Positions 25,335 through 34,145 of a stretch of 36,238 nt of DNA are shown piece after piece. The position numbers were made by a program, and so were the translations under genes. Numbering within the stretch: position 1 is the first letter of the stretch; every line of letters starts with the position of its first letter. Under the pieces are notes generated by a model. The model was not told where the DNA came from and did no database searches. It saw nothing but the letters and a program-made list of their open reading frames with translations. The stretch spans positions 1 through 36,238 of the forward strand of contig NZ_LWSK01000058.1 of assembly GCF_001642955.1 (NCBI RefSeq), given 5' to 3'. This DNA is from Rubripirellula obstinata (GTDB lineage: Bacteria > Planctomycetota > Planctomycetia > Pirellulales > Pirellulaceae).

Positions 25335-25457
25335 TGGTCTCGACTTTCGACGCTTCCTAGCTTCTAGGACAATGAAGCGAGCCTCGACCACGGTCCCTAA
25401 GTTTATCGGCGATCGACGGTTTCCCACCTACCAAAGCCGCCCGGCTTCCTGCCTATT

Positions 25458-25660
25458 ATGATTCGTTCCTGCCTCGCAATTTTTGCGATCGTTGCCTGCT
25501 GCACCCTTTCAGCCGAACCGATCCGCTCGGCAAAAAAGAAATATGGCATCTGTATCAAGCACTCGACACGCCCGAGGAAGATGCAGCCTGTGCGGTCTAT
25601 CTTAAAACCATTGGCGTCTCTTCATGGAGCGAACTTGTTGATCGTCCGCAGATTCAATAA
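25458..25660 (+). pseudogene. Small exported protein split between two frames (frameshifted or programmed -1 shift)
   Basis: Frame one starts with ATG at 25458 and a convincing signal peptide (CLAIFAIVACCTLSA) but then loses protein-like character, running to 25676. The -1 frame from the A6G tract at 25532-25538 encodes a protein-like segment, EIWHLYQALDTPEEDAACAV, then YLKTIGVSSWSELVD, ending at the TAA at 25658-25660. Joined at the tract, they give a 67-aa exported protein. The junction reads GCA AAA AAG in frame one, the dnaX-type slippery heptamer in the right phase. Alternatives: loss of one A from an A7 tract by mutation, or a sequencing error. I do not recognise the family. The gene lies between the haem fusion gene and the sensor kinase gene. 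Confidence 0.6.
25532..25538 (+). promoter_or_regulatory. Candidate -1 slippery heptamer A AAA AAG
   Basis: The heptamer is in zero frame with the signal-peptide reading frame (codons GCA, AAA, AAG). It is the sequence used for -1 frameshifting in E. coli dnaX. Only a weak stem (ctcg/cgag about 20 bases downstream) and no Shine-Dalgarno-like stimulator is obvious, so the programmed interpretation is open. Confidence 0.4.
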
Positions 25661-25759
25661 ACAGTCGCAGCAATGAGAAGAAAACCAATCCTGTTGTTTC
25701 CAGCGTGACCTAGGAGATTCGGTTAGGATGATTGAAACGTCTCCCAGGACACCCTCGCG

Positions 25760-28639
25760 ATGCCAAATCAACAAGCGTTCCACCATTACCTGCCGGTCAA
25801 CGAACAAGCCATCAATTGGGGTGCGTACCTAACCGGTGCGGGTCGCTCGATCACTTTGCCGGGACAAGATTACCCGCTCGCTGGACATCCACAACTCTAC
25901 GATTTCAGTTGGAAAAACGGCCGAACGTTACCCGAGTTTCAATTGCTGATGGTGACGGGCGGGGCGGGCGAATTTGAATCCGAAAACGTTCCGCTAAAAT
26001 CGTTCCAGGGCGACGCACTCTTCTTCCTGACGCCTGGACAATGGCATCGATATCGGCCGAACAGAGAAACAGGATGGAATGAACGCTGGATATCGCTCAG
26101 CGGGAACTTGCTGCATCGGCTCAACTGCATTGACCAACTGTGGCCTACGTCGGCGTTCGCGCAGCCAGGCGAATGCAAGTCGTTCATTGAAAAATTTGAT
26201 GGCCTGCTGGATTTAGTTCAACGCAATCCTGTTCGAGATTCTGTGCTGCTTTCTTTGCAAGGAATGAGCTTGGTCGGAGACGCGATTGAATTGCTTCAGG
26301 CGGGATCTTCGTTGTCACAGAACGATCAACAAAAGCATGCTACAAAGACTCAGGATCCGATCGCCGAAGAAGCGATTGAGATCATTTGGACGCGTAGCCA
26401 TTCACCCATCACCGCCGACGACATTGCAGTTCAGCTTGACACCAATCAGGTCACACTGGACCAACGGTTTGCCAAAGCGAAGGGGCACTCGGTCTTACAA
26501 GAGATCAACAATTGCCGGGTTAGTCGAGCGCAAAGACTGCTGGGCGAAACAAACTTACCAACCAGAACCATTGCCGACTTGGCTGGGTTCTCCAGCCTGA
26601 AGCACATGAACGAGGTCTTCCAAGATTGTGAAGGTCAATCGCCTAACGAATACCGCGATTCCAAGACATGGCAAGGATCCGAAGCGATCTATTCATCGCT
26701 GGTTGAGAGTATGCCAATGCACTTGGTTCGCAAAGACAAAAGAAGGCGAATCGTTTTTGCAAACCAGCTCTACTGCGACTTGATGCATACTGAATTAGCG
26801 AAGCTGATCGGAAAGACCGACGAAGAATTATTTCGTCCAAAAAGAGCGAAGAAATATCGGCAAGACGATGAACACGTGATGAAAACGGGCGAGGGGATTC
26901 ACGAAATCGAGCCGCATGAGAAGCGAGATGGCGGCACCTCTTTCTTTGAGGTCTACAAAGGGCCTGTTCATGACGTGCGCGGAAACGTGGGCGGTATCCA
27001 AATCATGTTTTGGGATGTGACCGAACGCGAAAAAGCCGAACAAGAGGTTCGGCAAGCCAAGGAAGCTGCCGAGCATGCGAACCGAGCTAAAAGCGAATTC
27101 CTGGCAAACATGAGCCACGAAATTCGCACTCCAATGAATGGGGTGATCGGTATGACAGAGCTTTTGTTGGACACCAGAACGACGGCCGAACAACGCGACT
27201 ATTTGACGATGGTCAAGTATTCCGCCAACTCGTTGTTGCGGTTACTCAACGACATCTTGGACTTCTCCAAAATCGAAGCTGGAAAGCTTGATTTAGACCA
27301 TCAAATGTTTAGCTTGCGAGATTGTGTCGGCCAAACGATGCACTCGTTGGCAAGTCGAGTCGGCGAAAAAGATCTGGAACTGCTTTGTCGATTTGATCCT
27401 GACCTTCCCGACCAACTCGTCGGGGACGCCGGACGACTCGCGCAGATTATCGTCAACCTGGTCGGCAATGCGATCAAGTTTACCGAACATGGCGAGGTGG
27501 AGGTCTCGGTGTCGCGCCAATCCGCTGACACGGATTCGGCGGATCTGATTTTTACCGTTCGCGACACCGGAATTGGAATTTCAACGGAGCATCAGCAAAA
27601 GATTTTTGAATCGTTTCGCCAGGCGGATGCTTCGACGACCAAACGCTACGGCGGAACTGGACTCGGCCTGTCGATTTCATCGCAGCTAGTCGAAATGATG
27701 GAGGGTCGCATTTGGGTCGAAAGCGAAGTCGGTCACGGAACAAAGTTTCATTTCACCGCAAAGTTAGAAGTTCACAAACAGCAACCTTCGACGGAACGTG
27801 TGCATTTGTTGAATGACAAACGTGCGCTGATTATCGACGACAATCATGCAAGTCTGCAAATCCTCAGTGACCTGTTTCGCAATTGGGGCTTGGCCGTCTG
27901 CACGCAAGATAACGGAAAAGATGCCCTGCTAGAAATAGCACGCGCCTCACAGACGGGAACTCCCTTTTCGATCGTGATGTTAGACAATGCCATGCCTGAC
28001 ATGGATAGCTTTGAATTGGTTGAAGAGATACTGCAGGTGCCTGGCAACGACAAAACGAAAATTGTCATGATGTCAAACTCGCCCAAGGCAGGTGATCTTC
28101 AAAAGTGCGAAAGCATGGGAATCATGCGGCACATGCAGAAACCGCTGGTCCATTCAGACCTGCTGGAATCGCTGTTGCCAGCGACAGGAGAGGAATGTGG
28201 GACGATTGAAGACGCGGCGGAAAGCCAACTGCCTGCTGTGACTCCGCCGCAACAAAGAAAACTGAAAATCCTGGTCGCCGAAGATGGTTTGGTAAACCAA
28301 AAAGTGGCAAAGGGAATTTTGTCTCGGCGCGGATACGAAGTCGTTATCGCCAGCGATGGCGCGGAAGCTGTCGAAGCACTCGACCAGGATGACTTTGATC
28401 TCGTGCTAATGGACATCCAAATGCCAAACATGGATGGGCATGAAGCAACCCGAATCATTCGTCAAAAAGAGCTGGATTCAGATCGCCACATCCCCATCGT
28501 TGCAATGACCGCTGGTGCAATGAAAGGAGATGAAGAGCACTGCCTTGCGTCGGGAATGGATGCGTACGTCGCGAAACCATTTGACCCAGATGATCTTTTG
28601 AAGGTGATCGCCAAACACACCGAGCAACCAGAAACGTGA
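25760..28639 (+). CDS. AraC-type regulator fused to PAS-histidine kinase with two receiver domains
   Basis: 959 aa, no signal peptide or membrane helix. Order: AraC-type cupin (about 15-180; [35 protein letters not shown]); AraC/XylR-type double HTH (about 195-300; [24 protein letters not shown]); PAS (about 305-425); HisKA with [13 protein letters not shown] and phospho-acceptor H453; HATPase with N box [17 protein letters not shown] and GGTGLGLSI (about 555-672); REC1 with D742 ([10 protein letters not shown]); REC2 with D885 ([11 protein letters not shown]). All kinase motifs look intact. Known AraC-containing hybrid systems (HTCS) place the AraC domain last and have a periplasmic sensor; here it is first and everything is cytoplasmic. 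Probably a sugar- or stress-sensing regulator. Only a weak AGGA precedes the ATG. Confidence 0.88.
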   Translation: MPNQQAFHHYLPVNEQAINWGAYLTGAGRSITLPGQDYPLAGHPQLYDFSWKNGRTLPEFQLLMVTGGAGEFESENVPLKSFQGDALFFLTPGQWHRYRPNRETGWNERWISLSGNLLHRLNCIDQLWPTSAFAQPGECKSFIEKFDGLLDLVQRNPVRDSVLLSLQGMSLVGDAIELLQAGSSLSQNDQQKHATKTQDPIAEEAIEIIWTRSHSPITADDIAVQLDTNQVTLDQRFAKAKGHSVLQEINNCRVSRAQRLLGETNLPTRTIADLAGFSSLKHMNEVFQDCEGQSPNEYRDSKTWQGSEAIYSSLVESMPMHLVRKDKRRRIVFANQLYCDLMHTELAKLIGKTDEELFRPKRAKKYRQDDEHVMKTGEGIHEIEPHEKRDGGTSFFEVYKGPVHDVRGNVGGIQIMFWDVTEREKAEQEVRQAKEAAEHANRAKSEFLANMSHEIRTPMNGVIGMTELLLDTRTTAEQRDYLTMVKYSANSLLRLLNDILDFSKIEAGKLDLDHQMFSLRDCVGQTMHSLASRVGEKDLELLCRFDPDLPDQLVGDAGRLAQIIVNLVGNAIKFTEHGEVEVSVSRQSADTDSADLIFTVRDTGIGISTEHQQKIFESFRQADASTTKRYGGTGLGLSISSQLVEMMEGRIWVESEVGHGTKFHFTAKLEVHKQQPSTERVHLLNDKRALIIDDNHASLQILSDLFRNWGLAVCTQDNGKDALLEIARASQTGTPFSIVMLDNAMPDMDSFELVEEILQVPGNDKTKIVMMSNSPKAGDLQKCESMGIMRHMQKPLVHSDLLESLLPATGEECGTIEDAAESQLPAVTPPQQRKLKILVAEDGLVNQKVAKGILSRRGYEVVIASDGAEAVEALDQDDFDLVLMDIQMPNMDGHEATRIIRQKELDSDRHIPIVAMTAGAMKGDEEHCLASGMDAYVAKPFDPDDLLKVIAKHTEQPET

Positions 28640-28925
28640 CCGCGGCTCGGCTTTGCGTTCTTCAGCTTAAGGATCTTCAATGCTGGTGCGTTGAAGTGGC
28701 CGCAGTCCAGTCGAATCACGATCCTTTCAATCACGAATCTAATGCGCCCGTGTTGATTACAATCATGTTGTATGACAAGAGCATTTTGCAATGCTGACAT
28801 GAGATGTAGGCCGGTTATCGACAATTCCCCAAACGTTCCGACGCTTGATAAGATGCCAGCAGAACTCGCCTCGCAGAGGCGAAAGTTCGTAACTATTCTT
28901 GCCGGTTGTCTAAACAATAAAACAA
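28640..28925. other. Intergenic region before the rhamnosidase-sulfatase gene
   Basis: 286 bases with no supported gene or repeat. The promoter of the gene at 28926 should lie here; no ribosome binding site is visible before its ATG (aataaaacaaatg). Confidence 0.5.
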
Positions 28926-31900
28926 ATGAATACAGGACTGAAAACCATCACTAGAACAGCCCTTTGCATCCTGAGAAAGACTTTCACGATCGTCGTCGTC
29001 GCTGCGATCATCACGTCAATCAACGTGGCAACTGCAGGTAGCAATCCACACCAACTTCTGTGCGAATGGAATTCGCAGCCGCTGAACGTGGAAAGACCTT
29101 CGCCGCGTCTTTCTTGGCAATCAAAGATTCCCCAGCAACAGGCTTACCAAATCCATGTTGCGACAAGTCCTGATCGATTGACGTCCGAAACGCCTGATCT
29201 GTGGGACAGCGGAAAAGTCGTTTCGAGTTCTTCACTGAACATTGGCTATGACGGCAAGCCGCTTGTATCCCGTCAGGGATGTCATTGGCGTGTCAGAGTA
29301 TGGGCAAACAAAGATGGACAGCCCGGCCAATGGAGCGAGCCGGCAAAATGGGAAATGGGTTTGCTGAACCCCGATGACTGGACGGCAAAATGGATTCGCG
29401 CCAGTGACCCCAAGCTCGCGGAATCCAACGACGCGTTAAATCGATGGTATGAACTGGCTGGGCACTCGATCGACAAGAACGGAAACGATCAGGTGACCGG
29501 TGCCGAGCGGCTTCGTGGTGTCTTCCCCGCAACTTGGTTTCGCAAAACATTCACGGTTTCCAAACCAATTGCCAAGGCTCGCCTCTACAGCACCGCGGGC
29601 GGATACGTTGAAACTTTTCTGGATGGAAAAAAGATCAGCGACCGTGTGATGAATCCTGCGCAAACGGATTTCCAGAAACGCATACTCTACGATGCCGATG
29701 CCGTGGAGGATTTGCTTGAACAAGATTCAAAACGAGATGGCCAGCACACGCTTTCAGCGCATTTGGGCGAAGGCTTCTACGGTCAAAACGTCGCGTTTAA
29801 CCCTCGCTTTCGCTATGGTCCGCCGCTACTGATCATGCAACTTGAACTCACCTTTGACGATGGCTCGACGCAAACCATCGCAACCGACGACAGTTGGCTG
29901 ACGCATCCTTCCCCAATCATCAAAAACAATGTTTACGCGGGCGAAGTTTACGACGCACGACTAGAACTACAGGATAAGTTTGACGGACTTAAACAACAGG
30001 CGAATTACGATTGGAAACCGGCGGCCGAGGCGAATGAAAGTCCGACCGAGCGTCTGGAACCACAGCTTTTGCCACCGGTGACAAAAGTTCGAGACATTGT
30101 GCCTGTTGCCGTTCTCAATCCGCGGCCCGATGTTTGGGTCTTCGATTTTGGTCAGAATTTTACCGGCTTGGCAACATTGAATTTAAGCGAGACTTCGCTA
30201 TCGACGGGACAGGCTGTTTACCTGCGCTATTCTGAATGGGCGGACGAAGAAGGAAACATCAACCAATCGAGCGATGGTGCGTTTGCGACAACCGTTCATC
30301 AAGTTGATTGCTATATCGCTGGCGACGAAAACCAAGCATCCTGGACGCCTTCGTTTACCTGGCACGGATTTCGTTATGTCGAGGTAACCGGACTTTCACA
30401 ACCGCCGACAGTTGAACTGTTGACTGGTCATCTGATTCGCAGCGGCGTCAGCCAACGAGGAACGTTCGCTTCATCCGATCCGCATCTAAATCGGATTCAT
30501 GACACGGCGGTTTGGACCTATGAATCAAACCTGATCAGCATTCCGTCGGACTGCCCGATTCGCGAACGTTGCGGTTGGACCGGCGACGCGCACGCGACCG
30601 TGACCATGTCGAATTGCAATTTTGACATGGCTGCGTTTTGGGAAAAGTACCTCGATGACTTTCGCACCAACGATCAGAAAAGCCCCTGCATTGTCCCCGG
30701 TAAACGAGGTGCCTCCAGCACACCGGACTGGGCCGTCGCTCAAGTCCTGATCGCCTGGGAACACTATCTCAACTACGCCGACAAGCAAACCCTTGCCGAA
30801 CATTATTCGCGTCTGCAAGACTTCATGGCGCATTACCATTCGTTACAGAAAGATGGCATCATCCCGGTCGGCTACGGCGATTGGTGCGACCCGGTTAAGG
30901 TGCCCGGTACGCCACGAGTCGGTGGAGCGGGTAAACCGCAATGGACAATCCCGGCGATCACGACGACCGCGTTGTTCGTTCACGCCTCCAAAATCATGAG
31001 CCAGATCGCGGCCGTCTTGAATGACAACAACGGAAAGAAGACTTACGATTCATGGAGTCAAACATCCGCCCAGGCATTCCACAAGAAGTTCTTTGATGTT
31101 GCGAAGAAGACGTACGGTAGCCAAACAGCCGATTCGATGGCACTGTCTTTCGGAATTGTTCCAGACGAACTCCGTGATGCCGTCGCAGATTCTCTGAGTC
31201 AGAATGTTACGGTGGATTGGCGAGGACACGCATCGGTCGGCGCGCTTGGGCATCCGTGGCTTTATCTGGCGCTGGCAGACGCCGGTTACGCTGACACTGC
31301 ACTGGGAACCTTTCACGCGAAAGGTCACCCTGGATTTCACTATCTGTTCGACGATTTGAACGGTACCTCGCTATGGGAACGCAAAGGAGCCTTTGATCCC
31401 GCGACGATGGAGGCACCCGACCGCTCGCTAAGTCATCCCTTTCAGGGCGGCTACGATTCCTGGTTCTTCCAAGGCTTAGGAGGCATCCGACCTGATCCGG
31501 AAAAGCCCGGCTACCAACACTTTTTTCTTCAACCTGTGTTTCCGAAAAATCTTGACTGGGTTCAGGTCGATTTTGAAACTCACTACGGAACGATCAAGAG
31601 CCATTGGAAAAGGATCGAGGACAAAATCCAGTGGACGGTCACGGTGCCACCGAACACGTCAGCCACGATCAAGGTCCAGGATGATTCAGTTAGCGGCCGC
31701 GTGCTTCCGCCCGGCGAACACGTGCTGAATGTTTCCGGAATCAGGATCGCCGAAGCTTCCAAACCAAATGTCATTATCATCTTGGCCGATGATCTCGGTA
31801 TCGTTGATACGAATGCTTACGCGGCCCGATTCACGGGTGCCGATAAAGCGGAGATGTATTACGAGACACCAAACATTGATCAACTTGTCAAAGAAGGAAT

Positions 31901-33443
31901 GGCGTTTTCGCAAGCTTATGCTTGCCATTTGTGTTCGCCAACGCGGGCGAGTCTTCTGACCGGAAAGTACGCGGCGCGGACGGGTTTTACGACAGCAGTC
32001 GGTGGAAACGTTCGCACGTTTTACAATCAAGCGATTGAACCGCCCAAGGGCTATGTCGCGCAAGACGCATTGGTGTGGCAAGACAAAATTGAGATTCAGC
32101 AGGCCTTGCTCAATGGCACGACACGGGATGCGTTGGCGTCGGGACATTCGCTGGACAACGGGCAAGACGAAACCACGCTCGCCGAAGCGATGCCAAACCA
32201 TCAATCCGCATTCATCGGCAAGTGGCATTTGGGAGGCCACGGATCGGAGGGCTGGCAACCGTCAAGCCACGGTTTCGAGGAAATTTCCTACCTCGATGAA
32301 GGCGGTTCGCCCTACTTCAACTGGAGAGCTGTTTGGGACAGCGGAGAATTACTGTTTCCTAAAACACCTCAAGAAAGATTAAGACGCGGAAAGTCCGGTA
32401 AGAACTTCCATCAAGAATACTTAACCGATGAATTGACCGAGCATGCCGTTGACTTTATTCGTTCGCAAGCGAGTTCAACCGCAACTGAAAACAAACCATT
32501 CTTCCTGCACTTTTCTCACTTCGCGGTTCACACTCCATTCCAAGGTCGCGCGGACGACGTTGCACACTTTGAACAGAAATCGACGCGAGGCTGGAATGGG
32601 CATGACAATCCAATCTACGCCGCGATGCTGAAACGATTGGATATTTCCGTCGGACGGATTCTCGATACGCTCGAATCAACAGGCTTAGACGAAAACACAT
32701 TGGTCGTATTCATCAGTGACAATGGAGGCGTGACCTACACCGATCCCGTCGCCACCAATAACGCCCCGTTCAAAGGTGGCAAGGCGTTGCACTTTGAAGG
32801 AGGCATCCGGGTGCCAATGGTGATTCGTTGGAAAGGACAAGTCGAAGGTGACCGCTGGTGCAACACACCGGTCGACTGCAATGATGTCTTTCCGACGGTG
32901 TTGGAAATGGCAGGTTATGACATTTCCCAATACCTTCACCCCGGTGGAATTGATGGTCGCAGCATCACTTCGCTGTTTGATGATCCGACAAACACGGATG
33001 ACGAATACCCTCGCGACACATTCTTTTGGCACTACCCGCTTAATGTGGTCGTGATCAATCCGGAAGATGGACTTCCGTCGGCACCATCATCGGCGATCCG
33101 AGAGCGCGAATGGAAACTCATCTTTGATTGGTCCGGCAAGCTTCGTCTCTACAACATCGCCGACGATCCATTTGAGAAAAATGAATTGTCCGCTTCGATG
33201 CCAAAGAAGGCTCGTGACCTATTTGTCAAACTCAATGACTGGATCGATCAGAACGTCGACATCAAATACACACCAGCGATCAACCCAGACTACGACGCAT
33301 CGGAAGAAGCAAGAAATCGGCCGTTTATCGACCTGCGACACAAGTATCTAGGCGAACAGCGAGCGATTCGCACCACCGAGAACGACCCGAGATTCAAGCT
33401 GATTCCAAGCGGCATTCCAGGTCACGTCAACCAATCGAACTAA
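28926..33443 (+). CDS. Bifunctional alpha-L-rhamnosidase (GH78) - S1 sulfatase
   Basis: 1505 aa. An N-terminal hydrophobic export segment (FTIVVVAAIITSINVATAG) precedes a full GH78 enzyme (about 45-940): beta-sandwich modules with a CBM67-like region, then the helical barrel with IRERCGWTGDAH (general acid E547) and TSLWERKGAF (E818), equivalent to the GH78 catalytic glutamates. From residue about 946 (KPNVIIILADDLG) a complete type I sulfatase follows, with C1003-S-P-T-R-A as the formylglycine site; it needs an FGE enzyme for activation. There is almost no linker. Expected substrate: sulfated, rhamnose-containing polysaccharide such as ulvan. A fused GH78-sulfatase is known from algal ulvan loci; here it stands alone. 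An AraC regulator on the other strand downstream fits rhamnose control. Confidence 0.9.
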   Translation: MNTGLKTITRTALCILRKTFTIVVVAAIITSINVATAGSNPHQLLCEWNSQPLNVERPSPRLSWQSKIPQQQAYQIHVATSPDRLTSETPDLWDSGKVVSSSSLNIGYDGKPLVSRQGCHWRVRVWANKDGQPGQWSEPAKWEMGLLNPDDWTAKWIRASDPKLAESNDALNRWYELAGHSIDKNGNDQVTGAERLRGVFPATWFRKTFTVSKPIAKARLYSTAGGYVETFLDGKKISDRVMNPAQTDFQKRILYDADAVEDLLEQDSKRDGQHTLSAHLGEGFYGQNVAFNPRFRYGPPLLIMQLELTFDDGSTQTIATDDSWLTHPSPIIKNNVYAGEVYDARLELQDKFDGLKQQANYDWKPAAEANESPTERLEPQLLPPVTKVRDIVPVAVLNPRPDVWVFDFGQNFTGLATLNLSETSLSTGQAVYLRYSEWADEEGNINQSSDGAFATTVHQVDCYIAGDENQASWTPSFTWHGFRYVEVTGLSQPPTVELLTGHLIRSGVSQRGTFASSDPHLNRIHDTAVWTYESNLISIPSDCPIRERCGWTGDAHATVTMSNCNFDMAAFWEKYLDDFRTNDQKSPCIVPGKRGASSTPDWAVAQVLIAWEHYLNYADKQTLAEHYSRLQDFMAHYHSLQKDGIIPVGYGDWCDPVKVPGTPRVGGAGKPQWTIPAITTTALFVHASKIMSQIAAVLNDNNGKKTYDSWSQTSAQAFHKKFFDVAKKTYGSQTADSMALSFGIVPDELRDAVADSLSQNVTVDWRGHASVGALGHPWLYLALADAGYADTALGTFHAKGHPGFHYLFDDLNGTSLWERKGAFDPATMEAPDRSLSHPFQGGYDSWFFQGLGGIRPDPEKPGYQHFFLQPVFPKNLDWVQVDFETHYGTIKSHWKRIEDKIQWTVTVPPNTSATIKVQDDSVSGRVLPPGEHVLNVSGIRIAEASKPNVIIILADDLGIVDTNAYAARFTGADKAEMYYETPNIDQLVKEGMAFSQAYACHLCSPTRASLLTGKYAARTGFTTAVGGNVRTFYNQAIEPPKGYVAQDALVWQDKIEIQQALLNGTTRDALASGHSLDNGQDETTLAEAMPNHQSAFIGKWHLGGHGSEGWQPSSHGFEEISYLDEGGSPYFNWRAVWDSGELLFPKTPQERLRRGKSGKNFHQEYLTDELTEHAVDFIRSQASSTATENKPFFLHFSHFAVHTPFQGRADDVAHFEQKSTRGWNGHDNPIYAAMLKRLDISVGRILDTLESTGLDENTLVVFISDNGGVTYTDPVATNNAPFKGGKALHFEGGIRVPMVIRWKGQVEGDRWCNTPVDCNDVFPTVLEMAGYDISQYLHPGGIDGRSITSLFDDPTNTDDEYPRDTFFWHYPLNVVVINPEDGLPSAPSSAIREREWKLIFDWSGKLRLYNIADDPFEKNELSASMPKKARDLFVKLNDWIDQNVDIKYTPAINPDYDASEEARNRPFIDLRHKYLGEQRAIRTTENDPRFKLIPSGIPGHVNQSN

Positions 33444-33582
33444 GAGAGTCGGTTTAAAACGTAGCTGATCCCGCCAGGGTTCAGTTCTGCATTGGCTCAA
33501 ACTTGACTGAACCCTGGCGGGATCAGCTACGCGCAGTTCGCAGGCAACCTCCACTCTGTGTAAACAGTTTCTAAGAAAGTCG
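33440..33582. mobile_element. Palindromic element between convergent genes with 12-bp flanking direct repeats
   Basis: A perfect 25-bp inverted repeat, 33460-33484 with 33507-33531 (core cgtagctgatcccgcc), lies between ctaagagagtcg (33440-33451) and ctaagaaagtcg (33571-33582), which match at 11 of 12 bases. The left copy holds the TAA stop of the rhamnosidase-sulfatase, the right copy the TAG stop of the isochorismatase-like gene on the other strand. This looks like target duplication at what was a pair of overlapping stop codons. The hairpin can terminate both transcripts. Confidence 0.75.
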
Positions 33583-34119
33583 CGAACGCCATTCGGCATT
33601 GTCAATCACATCGCTGATAAACATTTGCTGTGCAACCAGGATGGATTCGTGAAGTTGTTCGGCCGTCACTGAACCTGCTTTGTTGGACACATCAAGCGTT
33701 CCGGTTGCATCGCTTAGGAATTCAACTTGGTATCCAAGATGAAAGGCTTGCCGTGCGGTCGTGTCGCAGCAAACCTGAGTCATGTAACCGGCAATGGAAA
33801 CAACGTCGATGTCGTTATTTTTCAGGAAAGATTCTAGGTCAGTCCCCGTGAACGATCCGGGCAATTGTTTATCGACCAACAGATCACGCGGTCGGTTTTC
33901 CACCTCTGGATGCAACGCCCACATTTCGCTGCCGCGACAAAAAACCGGCGACTCGGGATCGGGTTGATGATGCCTGACCACGACGGTTGGGACCTTCGCG
34001 TGGGCTGCTTCGTCCATGACGCCAAGAATGTTCTCGAGATGCCCGGCCGGATGGCGGATCGGAAACGCTCCCTTGAAGTATTCCTGCTGAACATCGATCA
34101 CAAGAAGTACACGTTTCAT
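33571..34119 (-). CDS. Isochorismatase-family cysteine hydrolase
   Basis: 182 aa, the usual family length, cytoplasmic. The catalytic triad is visible: D9 (LLVIDVQQEYF), K84 (LLVDKQLPGSF) and C117 in GYMTQVCCDTTARQA. The family includes isochorismatases, nicotinamidases and other amide or ether hydrolases; this one belongs to a general group of unknown substrate. It starts 26 bases after the AraC regulator gene and is probably co-transcribed with it. GGA lies eight to ten bases before the ATG. Its last codons (RLS and TAG) lie in the direct repeat bounding the palindromic element. Confidence 0.85.
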   Translation of the reverse strand: MKRVLLVIDVQQEYFKGAFPIRHPAGHLENILGVMDEAAHAKVPTVVVRHHQPDPESPVFCRGSEMWALHPEVENRPRDLLVDKQLPGSFTGTDLESFLKNNDIDVVSIAGYMTQVCCDTTARQAFHLGYQVEFLSDATGTLDVSNKAGSVTAEQLHESILVAQQMFISDVIDNAEWRSRLS

Positions 34120-34145
34120 TTTAGATTCCGTTTTTTGAAAATTGA

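Noticed and set aside
25458-25676. Zero-frame 72-aa product as a normal gene
   Set aside because: Only the signal peptide looks real; after residue 28 the sequence is basic and shadow-like while the -1 frame is protein-like.
28926-33443. Fusion as an assembly artefact of two neighbouring genes
   Set aside because: The frame is continuous, the sulfatase lacks its own signal peptide and start, and similar GH78-sulfatase fusions are known.
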